Assembly (NCBI GenBank): GCA_002340405.1
Contig: DDLZ01000081.1
Location: forward strand, 1-8,564
From: Bacteroidales bacterium UBA2559
GTDB lineage: Bacteria > Bacteroidota > Bacteroidia > Bacteroidales > Bacteroidaceae
DNA: 8,564 nt
Direction of reading: 5' to 3'
In this document: positions 1 through 6,612 of the stretch, one piece after another
Layout of the letters: each line of letters opens with the position of its first letter
Numbering within the stretch: position 1 is the stretch's first letter
Made by a program: the position numbers and the translations under genes
Notes under the pieces: model-generated
Database searches by the model: none
Seen by the model: only the letters and a program-made list of their open reading frames with translations
What the model was told of the DNA's origin: nothing

Positions 1-30
1 TCAACATCACAACCGAATAAACTGTGGTGA

Positions 31-1299
31 TTACCGGCGTTTTTTCCAGAGGGCGTCCAGTCGTTCCCTGATTTTATTCTCCTGCTGATTGTCCTGAGGT
101 TGCCAGAAGCGGGAGTCCTTTATCTCGCCGGGCAGATATTGCTGATCGATGAAATTGCCCTGAAAATCATGGGCATATTTGTAATCTTCGCTGTAGCCCA
201 ACTCTTTCATAAGCGATGTCGGAGCATTTCTCAGGTGCAGGGGCACCGGCAGGTTGCCGGTTTCGCCCACTTTGGCGAGTGCGGCATTGATGCCCAGATA
301 TGCCGAGTTGCTCTTGGGACTCGCAGCCAGATAGACCGTGGCTTCAGCCAGCGGAATACGTCCCTCAGGCCATCCTATCTTCATTACGGCATCGAATGCC
401 GCATTGGCAAGCAGCAGCGCATTGGGATTTGCCAGACCCACATCCTCGGCAGCCGATATGACAAGACGGCGCGCAATAAACGCAGGATCCTCGCCGGCCT
501 GCACCATACGTGCCAGCCAGTAGAGGGCTGCATCGGGATCGCTGCCCCGTATGGATTTTATGAAAGCCGAAATGATATCGTAGTGCATCTCGCCATCCTT
601 ATCGTATGCCAACGGGTTATGCTGCAGATACTCATTGACCTTCTCATCGGTAATTACCACATGGTCCGAGCTGTCGGCCCCGACCGTAAGTTCCAGGATA
701 TTGAGCAGCTTGCGGGCATCGCCTCCCGAAAAACGCAACATAGCGGTTGTCTCCTTGAGCTCAATAGTACGTTGTTTAAGAATAACATCGGTCTTTATGG
801 CGCGATCGAGAAGTTTCAGAAGATCATCTTTTTCAAGTGAATTGAGCACATAGACCTGCATTCTGGAGAGCAGCGGACGTATCACCTCAAACGAGGGGTT
901 CTCGGTTGTGGCCCCGATGAGCGTTATGTCGCCTCTCTCTACGGCACTTAGCAGAGAGTCCTGCTGCGCCTTGTTGAAACGGTGGATCTCATCTATGAAG
1001 AGTATGGGACTGCCCTTGGTACGGAACAGCGGATTGCTTCGGGCGCGGTCTATCACCTCGCGGACCTCCTTGACGCCGGTTGTAACAGCGCTTAAAGAGC
1101 TGAAAGGAAGTTCCATTTTTGTGGCTATGATTTGTGCAAGCGTGGTCTTGCCTGTTCCGGGAGGGCCCCACAAGATGAACGAGGAGAGGCGGCCGGAATC
1201 GATCATACGGCGCAGCACGGCATCGGGACCTACCAGATGTTCCTGTCCTACATAGTCGTCAAGAGACCTGGGTCTCATCCTTTCAGCCAACGGTTGCAT
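31..1299 (-). CDS. rarA: Replication-associated recombination protein A (RarA/MgsA), AAA+ ATPase
   Basis: Cytosolic clamp-loader-like AAA+ ATPase of the RarA/MgsA/WRNIP1 family. Known members act at stalled replication forks and interact with SSB; that role is inferred here from family membership. The 422-residue length is normal for the family. Visible motifs, in order: Walker A GPPGTGKTT (residues 45-53), Walker B ILFIDE (99-104) followed by IHRF, sensor 1 GATTENPSF (129-137), an arginine-finger candidate in LLSRM (Arg146), and sensor 2 GGDARKLLN (192-200). The C-terminal half is the conserved RarA tetramerisation region, with AEDVGLANP and the YLPG motif near the end. The ATG at 1299 gives the usual family N-terminus (PLAERMRPRSLDDYVGQ), so the start is secure. 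It lies 9 bp downstream of the glycosyltransferase gene and is probably co-transcribed with it, but a good -7 element at 1322-1329 could give it its own transcript. The stop codon is at 31-33; the 30 bases beyond it hold only a weak imperfect hairpin. Confidence 0.96.
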   Translation of the reverse strand: MQPLAERMRPRSLDDYVGQEHLVGPDAVLRRMIDSGRLSSFILWGPPGTGKTTLAQIIATKMELPFSSLSAVTTGVKEVREVIDRARSNPLFRTKGSPILFIDEIHRFNKAQQDSLLSAVERGDITLIGATTENPSFEVIRPLLSRMQVYVLNSLEKDDLLKLLDRAIKTDVILKQRTIELKETTAMLRFSGGDARKLLNILELTVGADSSDHVVITDEKVNEYLQHNPLAYDKDGEMHYDIISAFIKSIRGSDPDAALYWLARMVQAGEDPAFIARRLVISAAEDVGLANPNALLLANAAFDAVMKIGWPEGRIPLAEATVYLAASPKSNSAYLGINAALAKVGETGNLPVPLHLRNAPTSLMKELGYSEDYKYAHDFQGNFIDQQYLPGEIKDSRFWQPQDNQQENKIRERLDALWKKRR

Positions 1300-1308
1300 A
1301 CTTTCAAT

Positions 1309-2196
1309 CTATTTGAGTGAACAAATATAACACAGTTTGTAAAAAGAAAAAACCTTCAGACCGGGATTCCTGCCCGTTAGATTCTGTTTCATAAGTCCGC
1401 CCCATATATGGAAATGGAGCCTGAAAAACCATCTCATACGCCATTTTGAAAGACGTTTGTAATGTTTTAGCAGCGTGGAGCTGTCATCGATTCTATCCCT
1501 GTGCTGAAAGGCATTGTGTACCGCCTGCTCCGTCTTGGCAAGGAAAACCTCGTTTTGTTCCAGACCGAGGTGAATAAGCGGATTGTCAATATGTAAAATT
1601 TTCACGCCTTCATGCTCCAACTGCCGTCCGAAGAGCACATCTTCGTAGCCGTATTCCCTGAATGATTCGTCAAAACGTATCTTCATAAAGAGCTCACGGT
1701 CAATAAGAAACGAGAATGGCGTGAATCTGGAATAGGGGTTGCGGCCGCGTATTTCGGCGCTCCTCATAAGGTCTGCCTTTTTTTCATACTTCCATCTGAG
1801 TTCGACGCCGGGTTCCGGAATAATGTCCGGATGTCTGACGCCGCCGCACACCACCGCGGCTCTGCAGGCGACGGAGAGATAGTCCTTCAGGAAACTGCTG
1901 CTGCCAACTGCCGCATCGCAATCCATAAACAGAAGCTTGGCGTGGCGGGATTCATCGGCCAGCAGGTTACGTATGGAAGCACGCCCGATATTCTCCTTCA
2001 ATTCAATCATACGACAGAACTCCAGTCTCGCTGTCGCAGTACGGTTAATGCCGACCGCCTCTTTGTCGGTTGAACAGTCATCGGCCACAATTATCTCAAA
2101 CGGAATACCCAGAGCCGCACCCTGAGAATGCAGGTCTGCCAGCAACCGGGAGCAATCCCAATTGAAAACAGGAATGAGTATTGAGAGGGTTTCCAT
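1309..2196 (-). CDS. Glycosyltransferase family 2 protein (GT-A fold)
   Basis: Predicted nucleotide-sugar-dependent glycosyltransferase of 295 residues, a typical length for a single-domain GT2 enzyme. The N-terminus SILIPVFNWD is the first beta strand of the GT-A fold. It is followed by the nucleotide-binding IIVADDCSTD (Asp39/Asp40), the ELKENIGRASIRN segment (65-77), the metal-binding DxD as MDCDA (Asp92 and Asp94), and a GYEDVLFG motif (183-190) whose Glu185-Asp186 pair matches the catalytic-base position of chondroitin-polymerase-like and galactosyltransferase-like GT2 domains. There is no transmembrane anchor; the Trp/Arg-rich C-terminus (residues about 255-280) may associate with the membrane. 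Donor and acceptor sugars cannot be told from sequence. I chose the ATG at 2196 because the fold begins at once after it. A GTG at 2229 would add 11 residues and overlap the upstream stop as GTGA, and remains possible. It sits between a DUF2400 gene and rarA, with no other polysaccharide genes nearby, so its pathway is unknown. Confidence 0.88.
   Translation of the reverse strand: METLSILIPVFNWDCSRLLADLHSQGAALGIPFEIIVADDCSTDKEAVGINRTATARLEFCRMIELKENIGRASIRNLLADESRHAKLLFMDCDAAVGSSSFLKDYLSVACRAAVVCGGVRHPDIIPEPGVELRWKYEKKADLMRSAEIRGRNPYSRFTPFSFLIDRELFMKIRFDESFREYGYEDVLFGRQLEHEGVKILHIDNPLIHLGLEQNEVFLAKTEQAVHNAFQHRDRIDDSSTLLKHYKRLSKWRMRWFFRLHFHIWGGLMKQNLTGRNPGLKVFSFYKLCYICSLK
1322..1329 (-). promoter_or_regulatory. 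Candidate Bacteroidota -7 promoter element for rarA
   Basis: The minus strand reads TATATTTG here, an exact match to the Bacteroidota -7 consensus TAnnTTTG, 22 nt before the rarA start codon. It lies inside the last codons of the upstream glycosyltransferase gene. I see no clear -33 TTTG element at the usual distance, so the call rests on the -7 box and its position. Confidence 0.5.
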
Positions 2197-2225
2197 ACTG
2201 CAAAGTAAATCCTTTTCTCCGAAAA

Positions 2226-2954
2226 TCACATAACCTGACTTCCATAAAGAGCAAAATCGCCAAGAGCCGGATCATCGGGCCAGATTTCGGCCATTTGGGC
2301 GGTTATCTCCCGGCTTGTCCTCAGGTCTGCGCTCTTCCTTACGGTGAGTCCCAGCGCTTTGGCCGTAAAATAGACATGTGTGTCAACAGGCACCAGCAGC
2401 TGTGCCGGCGTGACCCGGTTCCATATGCCGAAATCGACGGGACTCCCCTTGCGCACCATCCAGCGCAGGAACATATACAGCCTTTTATTGGCCGATGTGC
2501 TGCCGGGAAGAGGGATCCCCTTCACCCCGTTGAATTCGGAACATAGCCTATAGACGCCTTCTTCTATGGGCCGGTCGGGAATGAAGAGATCCTCAAGACT
2601 CTCAAAACGCAAGTAAATATCATTCAGTCTGTGACATAACATGCTGAAATCAGACCATTTGTAGAAACGGTAAAGGGTGTCATCACCGGATGCGGGAAGA
2701 TTTTGCCAGCCTCCCTCTCTCACATAGAGGCAGGGACCGCCGGCCTCGTCCATAATACTGTGCAGGTTATCCAGGATCCTGAGAAAGACTTTACGGCTTC
2801 CGTAAGCCATCCAGGCCGATATGAAACCGGATACCTCTATATCCTTTGCATTGTCGTAACGGTGCGGGAACTGAACGGGGTCGCCGTCAATGAAACTGTC
2901 GGATTCACACCTGCGGGCCGAAGATACCAGCATCTGTTTTAGGTCATCTCTCAT
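2226..2954 (-). CDS. TIGR02757 / DUF2400 family protein, possibly HhH-GPD glycosylase-like
   Basis: A 242-residue cytosolic protein with the marks of the DUF2400/TIGR02757 family, which is widespread in Bacteroidota and has no established function that I know of. The N-terminal part carries the family pattern DIEVSGFISAWMAYGSRK (38-55). The C-terminal half has IPLPGSTSANKRLYMFLRWM (147-166), VPVDTHVYFTAKALGL (188-203) and FALYGSQV (234-241). By eye this order resembles endonuclease III: the LPG of the helix-hairpin-helix, the VDTH motif holding the catalytic Asp (Asp191 here), and the terminal LILHG-like helix. The hairpin itself is altered and the C-terminal iron-sulfur cysteines of Nth are absent. 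The frame is open up to 3125, which would overlap glnS, but family similarity begins just after the ATG at 2954, and a promoter box stands right before it. It heads the leftward gene group with the glycosyltransferase and rarA. Confidence 0.85.
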   Translation of the reverse strand: MRDDLKQMLVSSARRCESDSFIDGDPVQFPHRYDNAKDIEVSGFISAWMAYGSRKVFLRILDNLHSIMDEAGGPCLYVREGGWQNLPASGDDTLYRFYKWSDFSMLCHRLNDIYLRFESLEDLFIPDRPIEEGVYRLCSEFNGVKGIPLPGSTSANKRLYMFLRWMVRKGSPVDFGIWNRVTPAQLLVPVDTHVYFTAKALGLTVRKSADLRTSREITAQMAEIWPDDPALGDFALYGSQVM

Positions 2955-2961
2955 AGTGTTA

Positions 2962-2969
2962 CAAAAATA
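2962..2969 (-). promoter_or_regulatory. Candidate Bacteroidota -7 element for the DUF2400 gene group
   Basis: The minus strand reads TATTTTTG, an exact TAnnTTTG match, ending 7 nt before the start codon at 2954. If transcription begins a few bases after the box, the mRNA would be nearly leaderless. No clear -33 element is seen. It faces away from the glnS box at 3006-3013 in the same 76-bp gap. Confidence 0.5.
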
Positions 2970-3005
2970 GTGAATTACAAGACACGATAAGTCCCATAAA
3001 AGAGG

Positions 3006-3013
3006 TAACTTTG
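3006..3013 (+). promoter_or_regulatory. Candidate Bacteroidota -7 element for glnS
   Basis: The sequence TAACTTTG is an exact TAnnTTTG match, 17 nt before the glnS start codon at 3031, followed by an A-rich leader (caaaatagaaa) without a Shine-Dalgarno site, which is common in Bacteroidota. The -33 position has no obvious TTTG, so strength is uncertain. It would drive glnS, the TPR gene and dedA. Confidence 0.6.
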
Positions 3014-3030
3014 CACTTTCAAAATAGAAA

Positions 3031-4779
3031 ATGATTATGACGGAGAAGGCTGTAGATGAAATCAGTGAGAAAAAAAGTCTGAACTTCATTGAGGAGATGG
3101 TGGAAAAGGACCTCGCAGAGGGCAAGAACGGAGGACGTGTCCAGACCCGTTTCCCGCCGGAGCCAAACGGTTACCTGCACATAGGTCACGCCAAGGCTAT
3201 CTGCATTGATTTCGGCATAGCCCAAAATTATGGCGGAATATGCAACCTGCGCTTTGACGATACCAACCCCATCACAGAGGATGTGGAGTATGTGGATGCA
3301 ATTAAGGAGGATATACAGTGGCTGGGGTTCCGGTGGGAAAACGAATTCTATGCATCGGACTATTTCCAGCAGCTCTGGGACTTTGCCGTTAAGCTCATAA
3401 AGCAGGGCAAGGCCTATATTGACGAACAGGACCAAGAGACTATCCTTTCACAGAAAGGCACCCCTACTCAGCCCGGCATAAACAGCCCCTACCGTGACCG
3501 TCCCGTAGAAGAGAGTCTGGAACTCTTTTACAAGATGAATAGCGGCGAGCTGGAAGAGGGGTCCATGGTGTTGCGCGCCAAGATTGACATGGCTCACAAC
3601 AATATGCTTTTTCGCGACCCCATCATATACCGTATAGTCAAAACACCGCATCACCGTACCGGCACCAAATGGAAGGCATACCCCATGTATGATTTTGCCC
3701 ACGGTCAGAGTGACTACTTCGAGGGTGTCACTCACTCTCTCTGCACGCTTGAATTTGAGCCTCACCGCCCCCTTTATGACCTCTTTATTGACTGGCTTAA
3801 GGATGGAGAGGACCTGGATGACAACCGTCCGCGCCAGACCGAGTTTAACAAGCTAAACCTTAATTATACCCTTTTGAGCAAACGTAACCTGCTGGTTCTC
3901 GTACAGAGCGGCATGGTATCGGGCTGGGACGATCCCCGAATGCCGACCCTTTGCGGTTATCGCCGCCGCGGATACACCCCCGAATCCATCCGTATGTTTG
4001 TGGACCGTATCGGTTACACCAAGTTCGATGCTCTCAACGATATGGCGCTCATGGAGTCAGCCATCCGCGAAGACCTGAACCGCCGCTCCACCCGCGTATC
4101 GGCAGTCATTCACCCAATCAAGCTGATAGTGACCAACTACCCCGAGGGCAAGACCGAAGAGTATGAGACCATAAACAACCCCGAAGACCCTCAGAGCGAC
4201 AGCCATAAAATAACGTTCAGCCGCGAACTTTGGATTGAGCGCGAAGACTTTATGGAAAATGCTCCTGCCAAATATTTCCGCCTGAGTCCCGGTCGCGAGG
4301 TACGGCTCAGAAGTTCATATATAGTACGTTGCACAGGATGTAAAAAGTCTGCCGACGGTAACATTGAAGAGGTGTACTGCGAATATATACCCAACACCAG
4401 GACAGGCGAATCGGATTCAAACCGTAAAGTAAAGGGAACCATCCACTGGGTCAGCACAGCCCACGCCATCAAAGCTGAGGTGCGTCTCTATGACTGTCTA
4501 TGGAAGGTTGAGAATCCGCGTGACGAATTGGCCCGTCTGCAAAAAGAGGGTATGGAGACAATCGATGCCCTGAAGATAATGAAGAATCCCAAATCGCTTG
4601 AGATTATCGATGAGTGCTATGTGGAAACTTTCCTGGCAAACACTAAACCTATGGATTATTTTCAGTTCCTGCGAATCGGCTACTTCTGTACCGACAAGGA
4701 TTCCACACCTGAACATCTGATTTTCAACAGGACCGTTTCCCTTAAAGACACCTGGAAAAAAGTAAAGCATAAAGCATAA
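3031..4779 (+). CDS. glnS: Glutaminyl-tRNA synthetase
   Basis: Class I aminoacyl-tRNA synthetase that charges tRNA-Gln with glutamine in the cytosol using ATP. The protein has 582 residues, slightly longer than the 554 of E. coli GlnRS. The catalytic core shows TRFPPEPNGYLHIGHAKA (39-56) with the HIGH motif at 50-53, then LRFDDTNP (73-80), FAHGQSDYFEGVTHSLCT (about 222-239), and the KMSKS-type loop LLSKR (281-285). The second half is the two-barrel anticodon-binding domain, recognised by KGTIHWVSTAHA and the C-terminal FNRTVSLKDTWKKV. Against E. coli as I recall it, there is extra sequence in the C-terminal domain around ENPRDELARLQKEGMETI. GlnRS, and not the closely related GluRS, is indicated by the HGQSDYFEGVTHS segment and the beta-barrel domain. 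Two starts are close (ATG at 3031 and 3037) and cannot be separated; the first is used. It leads a tight plus-strand group, with the TPR gene 7 bp downstream. Confidence 0.97.
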   Translation: MIMTEKAVDEISEKKSLNFIEEMVEKDLAEGKNGGRVQTRFPPEPNGYLHIGHAKAICIDFGIAQNYGGICNLRFDDTNPITEDVEYVDAIKEDIQWLGFRWENEFYASDYFQQLWDFAVKLIKQGKAYIDEQDQETILSQKGTPTQPGINSPYRDRPVEESLELFYKMNSGELEEGSMVLRAKIDMAHNNMLFRDPIIYRIVKTPHHRTGTKWKAYPMYDFAHGQSDYFEGVTHSLCTLEFEPHRPLYDLFIDWLKDGEDLDDNRPRQTEFNKLNLNYTLLSKRNLLVLVQSGMVSGWDDPRMPTLCGYRRRGYTPESIRMFVDRIGYTKFDALNDMALMESAIREDLNRRSTRVSAVIHPIKLIVTNYPEGKTEEYETINNPEDPQSDSHKITFSRELWIEREDFMENAPAKYFRLSPGREVRLRSSYIVRCTGCKKSADGNIEEVYCEYIPNTRTGESDSNRKVKGTIHWVSTAHAIKAEVRLYDCLWKVENPRDELARLQKEGMETIDALKIMKNPKSLEIIDECYVETFLANTKPMDYFQFLRIGYFCTDKDSTPEHLIFNRTVSLKDTWKKVKHKA

Positions 4780-4786
4780 CCGCCTG

Positions 4787-5908
4787 ATGAAAGACGATTC
4801 TGCATCATATTTTGAAAGTCAGGAATTTGCCGAGCTCCTCCACAACTATGAGGAGATGATTTCTGAGGGTAATTCTGTATATTTCGACAGTTCGGACCTT
4901 GTCAATCTGGCTGAATACTATTCAATAAACGGTGAACCCGATAAGTCGGATGCCGTAATTGAATACGGTCTTAATCTTCATCCCTGCAACTCCGACATAC
5001 TGATATCAAAAGCCGGTCTGCTTCTGATGCGCGGACAGAATGCGGAAGCGCGTGTTATATCGGAATCAATAAACGATATTGACAATCAAGAACTTGCATA
5101 CCTGAGAGGCGAGCTTGAGTTTGCTGACGGCAAGATAGATCTAGCCGAGCACTGGTTCAACATAGCATTAAACATGAGCGATAATGATCCCGGTATGCTG
5201 AATGATATTATTGTCAAATATATGGACGGGCGCCGGTATGACCTTTGCCAAAAATGGCTGGACCGGGCTTTGATTATCTCACCCGATTCCCGGAACTTCA
5301 TAGAGCTGCAGGCTGACCTCTATTTTGATACAGGACAGACCGAAGCAGCTATAGAATGGTACAATCACCTGCTTGACGAATTCGCATACGACACATATTA
5401 TTGGGAACAGCTGGGACGTATCTGGTATGAGAGAGAAGATTATACTCAGGCTATGGAGTGTTTCGAATACATTGAGGCTATCGATCCGGAATACAAACCG
5501 GCCCGGATGATGGAGGCAAGTTGCCGTCTGCAGATGGAACAGTGGGAAGAGGCTTATCTCATCTATAAAGAACTGCTTGAGGACGACCCTAGCTCCTCTA
5601 CCCTGCTCTACTACTGTGGAAGGTGTCTTTTTGAATTAGAGGATTATGAAAATGCCTTGCCCTATCTTCTTAAGACTTATGAAGAAATGGATGAAGAGGC
5701 TACTCGGGATATGTATGTTGAGCTCTATCTGCTCCTTGCTTCATCAGCCTACAGGCTGGGTAACAAAGAGGACGCTCTGGCATGGCTCAATGAGGGTCTT
5801 GACCTTGACCCAAACGACACCGAACTTCTAAATCTTGCCGCAAAACTAATTTCCGGCAATAAAAATGATATATCTGAAAAATCTGAAAACAATATAAACG
5901 ACTTATAA
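4787..5908 (+). CDS. Tetratricopeptide repeat protein
   Basis: A 373-residue protein made almost wholly of about nine TPR-like helix pairs of roughly 34 residues, each ending in the usual Pro-containing turn. Clear repeats lie near residues 36-70, 103-136, 171-203, 204-237 (YYWEQLGRIWYEREDYTQAM, ending AIDPEYKP), 238-271, and 312-345 (ending LDLDPNDTE). There is no signal peptide or membrane segment, so it is probably cytosolic. It is strongly acidic, with many Asp and Glu on the helices, and ends in a polar, likely disordered Asn/Glu/Lys tail (from about residue 353). TPR arrays bind partner proteins; the partner is unknown and I see no enzymatic domain. It starts 7 bp after the glnS stop and ends 2 bp before dedA, so the three are almost surely co-transcribed and perhaps translationally coupled. 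There is no recognised gene name. Confidence 0.92.
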   Translation: MKDDSASYFESQEFAELLHNYEEMISEGNSVYFDSSDLVNLAEYYSINGEPDKSDAVIEYGLNLHPCNSDILISKAGLLLMRGQNAEARVISESINDIDNQELAYLRGELEFADGKIDLAEHWFNIALNMSDNDPGMLNDIIVKYMDGRRYDLCQKWLDRALIISPDSRNFIELQADLYFDTGQTEAAIEWYNHLLDEFAYDTYYWEQLGRIWYEREDYTQAMECFEYIEAIDPEYKPARMMEASCRLQMEQWEEAYLIYKELLEDDPSSSTLLYYCGRCLFELEDYENALPYLLKTYEEMDEEATRDMYVELYLLLASSAYRLGNKEDALAWLNEGLDLDPNDTELLNLAAKLISGNKNDISEKSENNINDL

Positions 5909-5910
5909 TT

Positions 5911-6549
5911 ATGGGAGCATTCATTCAATGGTGTCTGAGCCACCTTAACTACTGGACAATAATGTTTTTAATGACAATCGAAAGTTCATTCATACCCTTT
6001 CCGTCCGAGATAGTTGTGCCTCCTGCTGCATATCATGCGGCATCCAGCGGCGAAATGAATATTTTTCTCATTATACTGTTTGCAACAATCGGAGCATTTT
6101 TCGGTGCATTAATAAACTATTTTCTTGCATTGTGGATAGGCAAGCCGCTGGTCTATAAATTTGCAGACAGCAAGTTGGGAAATCTCCTTCTGCTCGATGG
6201 CACAAAAATTCATAAAGCCGAGGAATATTTCAACAAACATGGTGCAATATCTACATTCATCGGTCGTCTTATACCGGCCATTCGCCAACTCATATCTATC
6301 CCTGCAGGACTTGCCAAGATGCCCTTGAAGCCCTTTATTATCTTTACAGCTCTTGGGGCCGGACTATGGAATATAGTGCTTGCGTTGATGGGTTACTATC
6401 TTGAAAAGGTTGTTCCCGAAGACCAACTCATAGATGTGGCAACCAAATATAGCCATGAAATCGGTTATTCGATTTTGGCTATAGTGACTGTAGTCATAGT
6501 TGTTATGATTGTTAAGAATCGAAAGAAGAAAAAGACTGTTAACTCTTAA
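5911..6549 (+). CDS. DedA family membrane protein (SNARE-associated / VTT domain)
   Basis: Inner-membrane protein of the DedA/VTT family, 212 residues, normal length. Family members are implicated in recycling of undecaprenyl-phosphate or phospholipids across the membrane and in envelope homeostasis; the exact substrate here is not known. Visible features: the re-entrant N-terminal segment with ESSFIPFPSEIVVPPA (Glu24 and Glu33 flanking prolines), the small-residue helix GAFFGALINYFLALWIGK (61-78), the family signature FIGRLIPAIRQLISIPAG (116-133) with Arg119 and Arg125 at the six-residue spacing of the essential arginines of E. coli YqjA/YghB, then two hydrophobic helices (about 142-162 and 185-201) and a basic tail RKKKKTVNS. 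This acidic/arginine set suggests a functional, proton-coupled protein. The start at 5911 lies 2 bp after the TPR stop, which supports co-transcription with glnS and the TPR gene. Confidence 0.93.
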   Translation: MGAFIQWCLSHLNYWTIMFLMTIESSFIPFPSEIVVPPAAYHAASSGEMNIFLIILFATIGAFFGALINYFLALWIGKPLVYKFADSKLGNLLLLDGTKIHKAEEYFNKHGAISTFIGRLIPAIRQLISIPAGLAKMPLKPFIIFTALGAGLWNIVLALMGYYLEKVVPEDQLIDVATKYSHEIGYSILAIVTVVIVVMIVKNRKKKKTVNS

Positions 6550-6586
6550 AAAAGGGAAAGAATTTCATAAAAAATCCCGGATTTTC

Positions 6587-6594
6587 TATTTTTA
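6587..6594 (+). promoter_or_regulatory. Weak candidate -7 element upstream of the MscS-family gene
   Basis: The 63-bp gap between dedA and the channel gene is the only sizeable gap among the plus-strand genes. It contains TATTTTTA, seven of eight positions of TAnnTTTG (final G replaced by A), 18 nt before the start codon at 6613. No -33 element is evident. A promoter is plausible from the gap and AT-richness, but the box alone is weak. Confidence 0.25.
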
Positions 6595-6612
6595 CATTTA
6601 TAAATAACTGTT

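Noticed and set aside
4..30. Imperfect hairpin (ATCAC paired with GTGAT) just beyond the rarA stop
   Set aside because: It has only about five to six pairs with a bulge and no T-run downstream on the minus strand, so it is not a credible terminator.
100..840. A 246-codon plus-strand open frame opposite rarA
   Set aside because: It lies wholly antisense to a gene with every RarA motif intact, and its translation shows no recognisable domain. It is a shadow of rarA codon usage.
2955..3125. N-terminal extension of the DUF2400 gene up to 3125
   Set aside because: The extra 57 codons run antisense through the glnS start and through both promoter boxes. Family similarity begins after the ATG at 2954.
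3019..3765. Two long minus-strand open frames opposite glnS
   Set aside because: Both are antisense to conserved GlnRS sequence including the HIGH region, lack family resemblance, and have no plausible start context.
6571..6595. Possible intrinsic terminator after dedA: AAAATC-CCG-GATTTT hairpin followed by CTATTTTT
   Set aside because: The six-pair stem has only one G-C pair and a 3-nt loop, too weak for a confident terminator. The T-rich stretch also overlaps the weak promoter box.
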